This document shows, piece after piece, positions 35,801 to 47,200 of a DNA stretch of 64,000 nt. This DNA comes from Poteriospumella lacustris (Eukaryota; Sar; Chrysophyceae; Chromulinales; Dinobryaceae): the NCBI GenBank assembly GCA_008000375.1, contig SMOI01000084.1, positions 56,165-120,164 of the forward strand, read 5' to 3'. Under the pieces are notes generated by a model that was not told the origin of the DNA, did no database searches, and was given only the letters and a program-made list of their open reading frames with translations. Position 1 is the first letter of the stretch. The number at the start of each line of letters is the position of its first letter. The translations under genes and the position numbers were made by a program.

Positions 35801-37573
35801 GCGACGGATCTTGCCCGAGGTGGTCTTGGGAATCGTCTTCTCTTTGACCAAGACGATGTGCAGCGGGGCGTGGGAGAAGTCCATGCGAATCCTCTCGTCC
35901 ACGAGGCGGACGAGTTCTTCGCACTTCCGCACGGCATCGCCCTGCGATAAAAACGTGTGACGCACTTCCGCGACGACCACAAAACTCTCCGTCGCGTCGA
36001 CGGCGACGGCAAAGGCCGCCACACAGCCGGGGCGAATGGCCGCGTGGCAGGCTTGGGTCGAGCCTTCAATGTCCTGTGGCCAGAAGTTGCGGCCGTTGAT
36101 GATGATCAAGTCCTTCAATCGCCCTGAGATGAACAGATGCCCCCGTTCCACGAAGCCTAAATCGCCCGTCCGAAACCACTGCCCGTCAAGCCCCGGCAGC
36201 GTATGATGAAACGCCGCCGTGGTCAACTCCGTTTGCATCCAATATCCACGAGCAATGCACGGGGAACGCACCCAGATCTCACCAATGTCGCCCTCTTGGG
36301 CCACCAATTGCAGCGTATCGGGATTCACAATTTCCGTGAAACCGTAAAAGGCGACGTTGGGTACCGAGGCGACCATCGTCGGGTGCCGCTGCGACACGAT
36401 GATCGGATGCGGGAATCCGGAGATACCAATGGCAGCCACGCTCTCGGCCATGCCATATCCCACACCGTATGCCTCTGCAGGAAACGAAGGCACGTCCTGC
36501 TGCATGCGCTGCAGGAAGCCTTGAACGGTGGACAGCTGAATCGGCTCTGCCGAGTTGTACAGACAGCGCATCGCCGACAAGTCCCAGGCCTTTGCCCGCT
36601 CGCTATTCCACTTGCGGTTGACTAAATTATACGCGAAATTGGGAGCCATGGATACATTGGACTTGGTCAACGACATCACGTCGAACCAGACGAGGGGATC
36701 CACCAGAAAATCGACTGGCGACATGAAATGGACTTGTCCACCGAAGAACAGCGGACCGCAGGTCGCCAAAACAAGTCCCATATCATGATACATCGGCAGC
36801 CAAGTCGTACAAATCACTTCTGTTTGACGGAACGCAGCTTCTTGTTGAAACAAGGCGAGTGCGTAGCAGCAATTCGATGCCAAATTGCCATGGTCGATGA
36901 TCACGCCCTTCGGCGAGCCGGTCGAGCCACTGGTGAACTGCAGAAAGGCTACGTCCGACCTGGCAGGCATCGGTAACGAAGAAGGAGTGCTGCGCTTGCT
37001 CAGCGCGTCCTTCACGGAGGGCAACACAACGTATTCGAGCGGGCCGTGGGCAAGCGATTGAGGCCAGTTACCGCGCCAACGCTTCAGCAGCGCCAGTTTC
37101 GGACTGAGAATAACCAGCTTAGAAGAAGAAACGGTCGCAATATTGGCGAATACATCGATGCCACGCTGCTCGGAGCCTGGAATTGGCGTGTAGCAAGGCA
37201 CAGCGATCACACCGGCACGAAGACAGGCGTAGAATATGACGATGAAGTCCATCCCTGGCTCGATGATCAGGACGGCACGGTCCCCGCGATTGGCTTTCAA
37301 TGCGATCTCCATCGCGTAGAGTTCAATACCCTTCCAAAGTTCATGGTAAGTGAGGCTGCTGCGTAGCTTGCCTTTGTCGTAGAAACCGAGACAGGCGACA
37401 TCGGGTCTATCTTGACTCCAGCGCTTCAAACGGTCCAAAAGGGACCCATCTTAAGTCAACACGGGTATAAAACATTAGCTGATGGATCAAAAGTCTCACG
37501 TGAAACTGGTGCATTTACCTTCAGAAGCCATGCGATCTCTGAAGCAACCACCGTCATAGGCCACGTTTTCCAT
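32849..37573 (-). CDS. Fatty-acyl-AMP ligase / carrier protein / Pls-type membrane and left-handed beta-helix protein
   Basis: Exon 37519-37573 joins at GAA G|AT to the long exon 32849-37449, giving 1551 aa. Residues about 25-640 are an adenylate-forming enzyme of the FAAL type: LQFTSGSTGSPKGVIIDHGN (phosphate-binding loop), WLPMYHDMGLV, RTGDLGFVERGHLFISGRLK. Residues about 660-740 are a carrier domain with the phosphopantetheine Ser in HQGLDSLRLVELL. The remainder has about six or more membrane segments alternating with hexapeptide beta-helix repeats (ITVGRQSWLRPGSVV; SAGVVVGEAASVGARVYLSP), as in the terminal region of epsilon-poly-lysine synthetase-type NRPS proteins. It probably activates an acyl or amino acid as an adenylate, loads it on the carrier and transfers it at a membrane. 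There is only one intron, close to the start. A bacterial origin of the architecture is plausible. Substrate unknown. Confidence 0.87.
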
Positions 37574-38058
37574 GGTTGAACTCTGGGAAGGAGGGAAAGA
37601 AGGAAAGAAGGAAGGAATAAAGATGTGAGAAAGGTCGTAAGAAGGTCAATTAGGCCGAAGTTCACTGTTGTATCGAACAATAATGACAGTAATGACCTGA
37701 GCTAACTAACGACGAACGTTCTTCTTGTCGTCGAGAGCATGGAGCAGCAACAAGAGCAGGAGAGCAGCAGCAGTTTTACCGCCATCGTCATCGCGACCTC
37801 TTGGCGAACAGGCAGCAGCAGCAGGCAGCAAGTGGATAACTGAGAGGTCAGTGGAACTGTGAAGAAGAAAGGTCGTCTTCGAGAGGCACAGGCACAGTTG
37901 ATGTTCTTCTCGCGAGAACAGCAGCGTCTTGTTGTTGATTTTCGCCGTCGTGGGTGTGGGATAGCTGCTGCCGTGTGTTGACCAAGACTTGAATATTTAT
38001 TTGTCGTCGCTGTTGCTGTTCTTTCATCTCTCCTGCTGTGGACCGCTTGCAATAAGCC
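37574..38058. promoter_or_regulatory. Divergent promoter region, FAAL-type gene / left PH gene
   Basis: A 485-bp gap lies between start codons at 37573 (minus) and 38059 (plus). Its right-hand 210 bp (from about 37848) belongs to the inverted-repeat arm and is therefore also present upstream of the right PH gene copy, though with several indels. CAG-rich runs lie near 37745-37835. No TATA box is evident. Confidence 0.5.
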
Positions 38059-39375
38059 ATGAACGATGTAAGTCATTGCCTCGCTTGTCCTTGGCGAGGT
38101 TGTCCTCTCACTGTCATCGTATGCCAACTGTCAGAACGACGCGATCAAAATTCGAGAAGCGTTCTCCATCCTCACGCAGGGCATCGAGATCTCGCAGTAC
38201 GACGTGGATATCCACACGAACAAACAGTTCGTCGGGTCTCGCATCTTGTGGTTGGACTCCGACATGTATCGCATTTGTATCGCCACCACGAGGCCGACGG
38301 TGGCGGAGCGGTTGGCGGGCAAGATCCCCCCGGGGCTGTATCTGCGAGACATCTGCGAGGTGCGTCCGGGTCCCGACTCGGTGAACTTCCGGCGCAACCA
38401 CAAGCATCCGACGGACCCTGACCATTGTCTGTCGTTGATCGGCACCGAGAAGACCTTTTCGATCGAGTTTCCGTCGAAGTTCTCGCGCGACTGGTTCCAC
38501 AAGCGCTTCATTTTGCTGGTGGACGACGTCCTCAGTCCGGAAGAGCGATCGGCGAAGCGGTTCCGGCTGTGGGCGCAAGTGGCAGAAATCACGCAAGAAG
38601 AAATTGGCCAAGCCACGTCTATGTTGGCGCTGCTCCAACGAGGCGTGTGTGTGATTCAGCACTGCCACAGCGGGGAATGTCGCGACGCGGTGTTGACGTA
38701 CAGCCGCGAAGAGAAGAAGCTAATCTTGACGAGTACGAGCGTGGGCACGGGGCTGTTCAACTGGACGAAGCAGGTGCACGAGAAGATCGACATCGACGAC
38801 ATATCCGAAATCCGCGTGGGCTGTCACTCGTACGGCTTCGTCCGCACGAACAACTTCGAGATCGACGACCAGGTACGTAGCGTCGTGATGGCGGTCTGTT
38901 TGTTGGCCACCTTCCTGTGCTGACGGTGGTGTTGTGTCTCTGCTCTGGTCGTTGTTGTGGTTGTTTGCTAGGCGCTGTCGATAATATCGTCGTCGTGGGT
39001 GTTCGACTTGGAGCTGATCGACAAGGCGTCGCGAGACATGTTCGTGCAACGGCTGCATCGCTTCTTGCTGATCAACCGCAAGGTGAGCCAGAGCGAGGCG
39101 GACTACCTGCATCGACAAGACGCCGGGGATGCGGATGGCGCGCCCGGCGACGACCATGGCAAGCTCACCGTGTGAGCGTTTGCCGGAGCTAGGCTCGGCG
39201 GCTGCGTCCGTTCGATTAGCTTTCATTGCTTTTCACCTTCGCGAATAGTGTTCGACGTACATTGGTTTGTTCTCTCCGTTCTTTTTAATCGTCCCATTAC
39301 AACGACGTGGTGTTGTGTTTGCCTCTTCTTCTTTAACGGTATTTGTTTGCGCCGCTCTCGTATCACCATTTGTAA
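37848..39375 (+). repeat. Left arm of large inverted duplication
   Basis: About 1.53 kb that matches the reverse complement of 39652-41180. The match covers upstream DNA, the whole three-exon PH gene with both introns, and 3' flanking DNA. It is perfect over the gene as far as can be read, with small indels near the outer end (about 37900-37990) and a 16-bp length difference near the inner end (about 39325-39345). The arms are separated by a 276-bp unique spacer. Confidence 0.95.
38059..39175 (+). CDS. PH-domain protein, left copy
   Basis: Exons 38059-38067 (ATGAACGAT only), 38135-38872 and 38972-39175 join in frame to 316 aa ending in TGA. Residues about 10-115 resemble the PLC-type PH domain: SRILWLDSDMYRICIATTRP, then LRDICEVRPGPDSVNF, DHCLSLIGTEKTFSIEFPSK and a C-terminal helix with RDWFHKRFILLVDDVL. 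A second PH-like stretch follows (REEKKLILTSTSVGTGLF; KIDIDDISEIRVG; FDLELIDKASRDMFVQRLH). Such domains bind phosphoinositides or proteins at membranes; no catalytic domain is attached. The gene is identical to the inverted copy at 39868-40984, and the two converge tail to tail. Confidence 0.85.
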
Positions 39376-39651
39376 TGGCTACTTGCTAACAGCTTCAGGC
39401 ACCACACTTGATGCATTGTTTCTTGACCCAAATCATAGATCCGCACGGCTTTGGCGCGTTCGGTGGACTGCTAATGGTGCGGCAGGCCGCTGTCGACGAT
39501 GGTGCATTCGGCTCCCACAGACACAGTCGTCGCTGTATCGGTTCGCACACACCCCGCCGCCTCTACCATAACTACAGGGAACCGCTCTTCAAGGATCGAA
39601 ACAATCGTCGTATGCCGCAGTAATGAATGCAGTCAGCAATTAGCCCGTCTC
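39376..39651. other. Unique spacer at the centre of the inverted duplication
   Basis: 276 bp between the two arms without self-complementarity at its borders. It includes a pyrimidine-rich stretch and short frames but no recognisable gene. The convergent PH genes point towards it. Confidence 0.85.
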
Positions 39652-41180
39652 TTACAAATGGTGATACGAGAGCGGCGCAAACAAATACCGTTAAAGAGGA
39701 GGAGCCTCCGACGGAGAGGCAAAAACACAACACCACGTCGTTACAACGGGACGATTAAAAAGAACGGAGAGAACAAACCAATGTACGTCGAACACTATTC
39801 GCGAAGGTGAAAAGCAATGAAAGCTAATCGAACGGACGCAGCCGCCGAGCCTAGCTCCGGCAAACGCTCACACGGTGAGCTTGCCATGGTCGTCGCCGGG
39901 CGCGCCATCCGCATCCCCGGCGTCTTGTCGATGCAGGTAGTCCGCCTCGCTCTGGCTCACCTTGCGGTTGATCAGCAAGAAGCGATGCAGCCGTTGCACG
40001 AACATGTCTCGCGACGCCTTGTCGATCAGCTCCAAGTCGAACACCCACGACGACGATATTATCGACAGCGCCTAGCAAACAACCACAACAACGACCAGAG
40101 CAGAGACACAACACCACCGTCAGCACAGGAAGGTGGCCAACAAACAGACCGCCATCACGACGCTACGTACCTGGTCGTCGATCTCGAAGTTGTTCGTGCG
40201 GACGAAGCCGTACGAGTGACAGCCCACGCGGATTTCGGATATGTCGTCGATGTCGATCTTCTCGTGCACCTGCTTCGTCCAGTTGAACAGCCCCGTGCCC
40301 ACGCTCGTACTCGTCAAGATTAGCTTCTTCTCTTCGCGGCTGTACGTCAACACCGCGTCGCGACATTCCCCGCTGTGGCAGTGCTGAATCACACACACGC
40401 CTCGTTGGAGCAGCGCCAACATAGACGTGGCTTGGCCAATTTCTTCTTGCGTGATTTCTGCCACTTGCGCCCACAGCCGGAACCGCTTCGCCGATCGCTC
40501 TTCCGGACTGAGGACGTCGTCCACCAGCAAAATGAAGCGCTTGTGGAACCAGTCGCGCGAGAACTTCGACGGAAACTCGATCGAAAAGGTCTTCTCGGTG
40601 CCGATCAACGACAGACAATGGTCAGGGTCCGTCGGATGCTTGTGGTTGCGCCGGAAGTTCACCGAGTCGGGACCCGGACGCACCTCGCAGATGTCTCGCA
40701 GATACAGCCCCGGGGGGATCTTGCCCGCCAACCGCTCCGCCACCGTCGGCCTCGTGGTGGCGATACAAATGCGATACATGTCGGAGTCCAACCACAAGAT
40801 GCGAGACCCGACGAACTGTTTGTTCGTGTGGATATCCACGTCGTACTGCGAGATCTCGATGCCCTGCGTGAGGATGGAGAACGCTTCTCGAATTTTGATC
40901 GCGTCGTTCTGACAGTTGGCATACGATGACAGTGAGAGGACAACCTCGCCAAGGACAAGCGAGGCAATGACTTACATCGTTCATGGCTTATTGCAAGCGG
41001 TCCACAGCAGGAGAGATGAAAGAACAGCAACAGCGACGACAAATAAATATTCAAGTCTTGGTCAACAGACGCCAACACCACAGCGGCGAAAATCAAAAAG
41101 ACGCTGCTGTTCTCACGAGAAGAACATCAACTGTGCCTGTGCCTCTCGAAGACGACCTTTCTTCTTCACAGTTCGACTGA
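39652..41180 (-). repeat. Right arm of large inverted duplication
   Basis: Reverse-complement partner of 37848-39375. Coordinates of equivalent bases add up to 79043 across the gene and to 79027 at the inner edge, reflecting a 16-bp insertion in this arm around 39700-39716. The outer 200 bp shows several indels relative to the left arm. Confidence 0.95.
39868..40984 (-). CDS. PH-domain protein, right copy
   Basis: Exons 40976-40984, 40171-40908 and 39868-40071 encode the same 316-residue protein as the copy at 38059-39175, with the same intron positions and identical intron sequences. Both copies have intact start, splice sites and stop, so both should be functional. The upstream 200 bp differs by indels from the left copy, so expression could differ. 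The gene is transcribed towards its twin and away from the acyl-CoA synthetase 3' end. Confidence 0.85.
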
Positions 41181-41533
41181 ATAGCCAAAGAAGAGATACG
41201 AGACGAGACGAGACCGACGCTCCGACAGAGGCGACAGAGCCACCGAAAATTTCGAAACCACAACCCATCGCTACCCAGATACCCAGACGCTGTGGTGGTG
41301 GGTAAAATGAGAACTGACCCTGACCCTGGCCCCTGACCCCTCGTGCTATCCAGCCGATTGAATTAATTAATCGGACTAGGAACCATCCTGTAGACAGATG
41401 AAGAAGACAGGGCGTCATTAGATAGGTAGCTGTTAGCAGTATTTACAGGTACAAAGTCCCACGCGCAGAAAACGAAAAAAAGAGCAGTTCTGACGGGCAG
41501 TAGAAGAAGCATGGCAAGAGAATACGTGTCACA
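41181..41533. other. Intergenic gap
   Basis: Lies between the outer end of the right arm and the stop codon of the acyl-CoA synthetase. It should hold the promoter of the right PH gene (upstream part) and the 3' end of the synthetase. Nothing else is seen. Confidence 0.5.
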
Positions 41534-43714
41534 CTACTTGTTCTTGGGGTACTCGATACGGTGACCACCCGTGCTCTTGTACATCGCATCAATCTTATCC
41601 TGATACGCCTTCAAGATGATTGGACGACGCAGAGACATCTTCGGCGTTTGCATCTGGTTCTCTTGCGAGAAAGGGTGGCCCAATGGCTGCCAGACATGAG
41701 GTTGCTCGTACGCCTTGACACCCTTGCCGTTGCGGAGGAGTTCCTTCGTGACCGCGTACACGAAGTCCTCATGCGAGAATAGGGCTTCGAAGTCCTTCTC
41801 CGCCAACGACGATACCTTCGCAGCATCAGGAATCAACGCCAACAGGGCGTCCTTCTTGTGCGACTTCGCCCACGCAGCCAACTCGACGTAGTTGGGCACC
41901 ACCAACAACACGGTGTAGGGTTGATTGGCACCGTACAGGAAGCTCTGTGCAATCAACGGACCACGGGCATAGATGTCTTCCAATGGCGCAGGAACGACGT
42001 ACTTGCCATTTTCCAATTTGAATTGTTCCTTGATGCGACCCGTGATCTGCAAGAACTTGTTGTCCACGAAGCGTCCCATGTCACCCGTCTTGAAGAAGCG
42101 CTTGCCATCCTTGAAGAAGATGACTTCATCGGTCGCTTCCTTCTTGTTGTGGTATCCGCGCATGACGTTCGGTCCAGAGATGACCACCTCACCCACTTCA
42201 CCAGGAGGAACGGTTTCAAGGGTTTCAGGATCCACACAGCGAACATCCATACCAGGGAAAGGAGGACCGACAGTACCCAAACGCTTGTTCTCCCAGCCAA
42301 TCGAGTTGGCCGACATGATCGGAGCGGTTTCCGTCAAGCCGTAACCTTCGCAGACAGGAATACCAATGTCTTCGAAGAATTGAAGCACTTCAATCGAGGC
42401 AGCAGCACCACCAGAGCCCATGTACTTCAAGTTGCCACCCAACTTCTCACGAATGGGTTTGAACACCAACTTGTCGAAGATACCGTGCAACAGATCTGCC
42501 ACAAACGGAGCAGGCTTGCCGAATTCCAGCGCTTGATTGCGCTTGCGGGAATTCTTCAACGCAAAGTAGAACAGCTTCTGCTTCAACAGAGGCAAGGAAC
42601 GGACATTTTTGAAGATGCCGTCGTAGACTTTGTTGAACATGGCGGGCACCGCCACGATGACGTCGGGACGGATCATTCCGATCGACTCCACAATCTGATC
42701 GCGGGAGGGGACGATACCCATCGCACTTCCCGCAGAAATCAAGGCGTTCAATTCAGTAGACAGACCGTAGACGTGAGCCCAGGGAAGGAACGCCAAGGAC
42801 GTGTACGCCTTGTTCAATCTCTCCTTGTTGAGGGCACGTGCACCAACAATGACCGTCACGATGTTCTGGTGCATCAACTCCACACCCTTGGGCTTGCCAG
42901 TGGTTCCTGAGGTGTAAATGATGGTCGCCAAATCCTCTTGCGCCACAGGATAAATGGGCGCATCGGGTTGCTGGTCAGCCGCCTGCACTAACCTGTCAAA
43001 GTTCACAGTCAATGTCACAAACAGTCCCATCAAACCACAAATACAATCACTAACTGCTTACTTTTGATAGTTGATGGAGTCATCTGCAGCAGTATCCAAG
43101 GAAAGAAGGTGCTTCACTTGTCCAAGCTTGCCTGGGTAGTCCTTGACCTTGTCGTAGATGGATTGGTTGGCACAGACGACCACGGAGGCACCGCAATCAT
43201 TGATAATGTACTCCCAATCTGACTGCGGCTGAGCTTCGTACATGGGCACCAACTGTCCACCAAGACCCATTGCAGCAAATTGCAAAGCCGCCCATTCAAC
43301 GCGATTGTTGCTGATGATAGCCACACGAGAGTTGTATCCAATGCCCAACTTGTGGAGAACCTTTCGGGTATTGTCCACCAGTTTGCCGAAATCTCCATAG
43401 TTCATCCACTCAAAATTATCACCAACTCTAGTGCCAAACAAGCGGTTAGGAGCATAATGCTTGCAAGCCTTTTGTTGCATTTCTACCAAGTTCGTGAATT
43501 CGAAGTCCATGAACGAGGGAGTAACTGGCTTTTTCACCTCCGTGGACATGCACCGTGATTCAATGGACGATGATTGATAGACCATTGAAACAGGGCGTCC
43601 GATCTTAGAAGAAGCCACCTTGCTTCTTGCCGTCCAGAGATTTTTGGAATGATATGACGACGGCATAACCGTTCCAAGATTTCTTGGCACAAATCTTCGT
43701 GAAGTGCGGAACAT
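41534..43714 (-). CDS. ACSL: Long-chain acyl-CoA synthetase
   Basis: Exons 43062-43714 and 41534-42992 join at AA|G to 703 aa. The enzyme converts long-chain fatty acids to acyl-CoA through an acyl-adenylate. Motifs: IIYTSGTTGKPKGVELMH (ATP/phosphate loop), LPWAHVYGLSTELNALI, EGYGLTETAPIMS, GEVVISGPNVMRGYH, and FKTGDMGRFVDNKFLQITGR with KEQFKLENGKYVVPAPLE (the fatty-acid/hinge region). The length is typical of eukaryotic ACSLs. The N-terminus (MFRTSRRFVPRNLGTV, rich in Arg and Ser, no acids for about 40 residues) resembles a mitochondrial presequence. An open frame continues upstream to 44065, but its composition changes, so the ATG at 43714 is preferred. The gene is divergent from the armadillo-repeat gene. 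Confidence 0.92.
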
Positions 43715-44266
43715 TTTTTTTCTTCTTACAACTGCACTGTCAAACAAAACAGAATACAAAGGTATTGTCACTCGAGGATGCCACAAAAACGGGATTGATT
43801 GTTGCAAGCCTAATAAGAAATGAGAGAGGATTTCTTCGTCCTTTTGACTTCCAACTTCCGCTCCGGCGATCTTCAACTTCGTCTCTCTCTTTTGCGTCGC
43901 ACATCGTAGAACCCAAAACAACGACTTTTTCGGGGTATCCACGGAAACCGGACTTGTGTCTGTGCTGGGTACGACTTTGGAGAGAAAAATCGACTTTGGC
44001 GTGGTGGCCGTTACACAACGCGGTAAATAAAACGGTTGCAGCTGGCTGCAGCTGTCGATCGCCAACAGGAGGAAGCACGGTTTTACACCAGGGAAGCTTT
44101 ATGTATGGGAAGCACTTCCCCGCAAACGAGAGACGACAACATCACAAACTGATGCCCAAACTAAACCATTTCTTTTAAATCTTATCATCGTAGCCCGACG
44201 TTTTTGAGTACTACAGGGATTGTGGATTCCGGGAAAGGACAAGAGTTACGGAGACGAGAGAAAGAG
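43715..44266. promoter_or_regulatory. Divergent promoter region, acyl-CoA synthetase / armadillo gene
   Basis: About 550 bp between the two inferred start codons. It may also hold a short 5' exon of the armadillo gene: the frame is open upstream of 44267, and a TAG that could be a splice acceptor lies at 44191-44193. No TATA box is obvious. Confidence 0.4.
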
Positions 44267-47200
44267 ATGTTAGGCACACCCAGAAGACAAACAACAGCCG
44301 TCATTGCCCTTGAGGAACTCAAGCGACGCAACGACCAAGAATCATTACGACGATACTTGATCAATGAGCAATGTTTCCCCAGTACGAAGGATCCTCAAAA
44401 TGCGCCCATTACCATGGAGGAACTCAAGAAGCTGGTCCGCATTTGGAAGCTGAATGAGCAACGAAACTTTTGGAAAACACACGCTACCGTGGATGATATC
44501 GTCACAGCGCTATTACAACACGCGCAACAAATTCAGAACTATTCGAACAAGAAACCCATCGATCAGCCAGTGAAGCCTCAGCCGCCTTCAGAGTCGAGAC
44601 CTTCGGCCTTGTCAGCGCGTCAACAGTTATCGTCCACGACACCACTGCGTAACTTCTGTGGGTTGAAGTATTTCAATCGTGAAACAGACCCAGCAGAACT
44701 GGCGATCAGCTCTCGATTCTTTGACTTCCCATCGGTGGATGACAAAGTCGACAGCGTCGTGACCAAATGGCGCAGCGAAGACTTCGCGATGAAAGAAGAA
44801 CAGCAACATGCCATGGACAGCGTGAGCAACAACGGTAGCAACAATGCCACCACCAATGCCTCCTCCAGCGTCACCACGACGGGCAAGGGGGGCAAGCACA
44901 ACCATCCGATGGTCGCCGGCATGCGCAACAAGGCGAAGCTCGTCAAGCAACGGAACTTGGCGTTGCATCTGATGAACTACTCAGCTCATTTGGATTTCAA
45001 GAAGACGCAATTCACCGTGAAGAGTGTGCAAACCTTCATCAACGTCTCGGAGTGCGATGATTCCAAAACGGTGTCGTACTGTATGGTGGCCATCAGCAAC
45101 ATCGCCGCCGAGCCCGTCGTACGCAACATTCTCTTCGAAATCAACGCGATGCATAAGATCACCAACATGTTGCAGCATTTGAAAGGCAAAGCCGCGCATT
45201 GGGCAGCCGCCATTCTCTTCTATTACTTCTCCTGTGACAAGGAGACCGAGGATCGGGTCTATTCCGCGGCGCACGCCTTGTTGCAAGCCAACGGCGCGTC
45301 CCGCGACCCACAGGCTCGTTTGGTCGCGCTGTACACCTTGAACAACTTGATGCCCTGCATCGATCGCCAACGCGTCGCAGAGATCATCATGCGCGTGCTC
45401 CTGAACTTCTTCGACTCGAGCATCATCTTCCAGGACAAAGACCTCGCGATGCTGTACCTCACGATCATGCAGAACATGTCGTGGTTCTCCAACGTCCAAC
45501 ACGTCCTCGTCTCCTTGAACATCTTCCCGTTGCTGTTGAAGTTCGCGCAGTACGCGATCAACAATTCGAAGGACAAAGCGACGAGCTCGTCGATGGCGGG
45601 GGACATCGCCGTCTCGGTGGGGAAGATTCTGCAGTCGTTTATTCAGCTGCCGGATCAAGCGGCGCATTTGGTGAACGACGATTTCATGGCGGTGCTGACG
45701 ACGTTGTTGCATTCGGACAACGAAGTGGTGTTGTTGCAGGCGATGCGGGTGGCGGTCTCGATCTCGGCGCTGTTCAGTCTGCGCGAGTTGTTGGAACGTT
45801 CGACGTTGATCAAAGTCGTCTGCGAGATGCTCATTGGTCGGCCGCATTTGTCGGGTCTCTTCGCCCGCGAGTCCAGCCGCTTCGCCCTCAACATTACCAT
45901 TTTCAAGCCGGCGAATACGGAATCCTTTTCGTTGACCTCGACGGCGAATGCGACGGGCAACGTGATGATGTCCAACGCGGAAGCGCACCCGGGCTCCCCC
46001 GTGACGACGTCAGGTCCGAATCCACATCTCGACGGGGCCATCGGCGTCCGGTATCTCGACGCGAACTTGCCCGAGGCGATCTTCGCGATCTTACGCTCGA
46101 ACAACACGCCGACGGCGGCCCGTGCCTCCGCGACGCGGGCCTTGCAAAACGTCGTCGCGTACTCGACGAACGCGTTGAAGCTCGTGTCGCGCTGCATGGA
46201 GCCCATGATCAAGTTGCTGCGCGACTCCACGTCCGACTTGCCCACGTCCTTGGCCGCCGCCTACGTCCTGTACAACTTGTCGTGTGTCCCCGAGTGTCGC
46301 GCCGACCTCGTCGACAGCAAAGTCCACGTCAAGGTCCTCGAATTCGTCTCCGCCGCGAAGGACGCCAGTTTGAAATCGGCGTTTTTGCAGATTCTCGTGC
46401 AATTGACGACGTCCAACGTCTGTGTCGCCGACCTGTTGAAAGTGGAATTGATCCGCAAGGTCGAACAACTCGTGACGGTGACGCACACGTCGACGGTGAC
46501 GACGAGCACGACCAACCGTCGCGGCGAGAACAACGTCGTTGTCAAAACCGTCGTCGAAGTCGTCTCGTTGGGCGTACGACGCGACATCTCGTTGATGTTG
46601 TTGGCCGTGCTCGCCTACGCGGCCGCTGATTTGTCGCGGGAGAATCAAGTGACGACGCTGCAGATTTTGAACCGCATTTGTCGCGAGCCGGACAGCGACG
46701 ACGACATCATCGAGAACTGCGCCAACGTGTTGAAGTTCATCTCCGCGCACTACGAAAACTTCGAAGAACTGGACCAGGTCGTGCGCTGTATGCTCGACCG
46801 CGGCAGTAGCCAACAAGGCGCCGAGGGGGCGGCGGCGGCGAGCGATGGCGCCGTGACGGTGACCGGCAACAGCGGCGTCTCCAACGCCGAAATCGCCGAC
46901 TGCATCTCGACGGTGCTGTACAACATGACGTGCTCGGAGCGGTCGGTGTCGCTGATGCTCTCCGACGCGACCTACGTCAACGTCATGATTCGCATTCTCC
47001 GCACGGGCAAGCTGCACGTGCAGGAGAACATCGCGCACGCGATGCGCACGTTGTGCGCCGTGGACAAGTGCGCGCAGTTGTTGCTGAAGGAGGACATCCT
47101 GTCGGACTTGGTCGTCATCGCGCTGCTGCGCACGTCGTCGGAGGAGATCAAAGTCATCTGCTCCGAGGCCTTCTACAACATGTTGTGCCACGAGCCGACG

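Noticed and set aside
32849-43714. FAAL-type gene, PH genes and acyl-CoA synthetase as a biosynthetic gene cluster
   Set aside because: Mixed orientation, different architectures and no further tailoring enzymes; adjacency alone is weak evidence.
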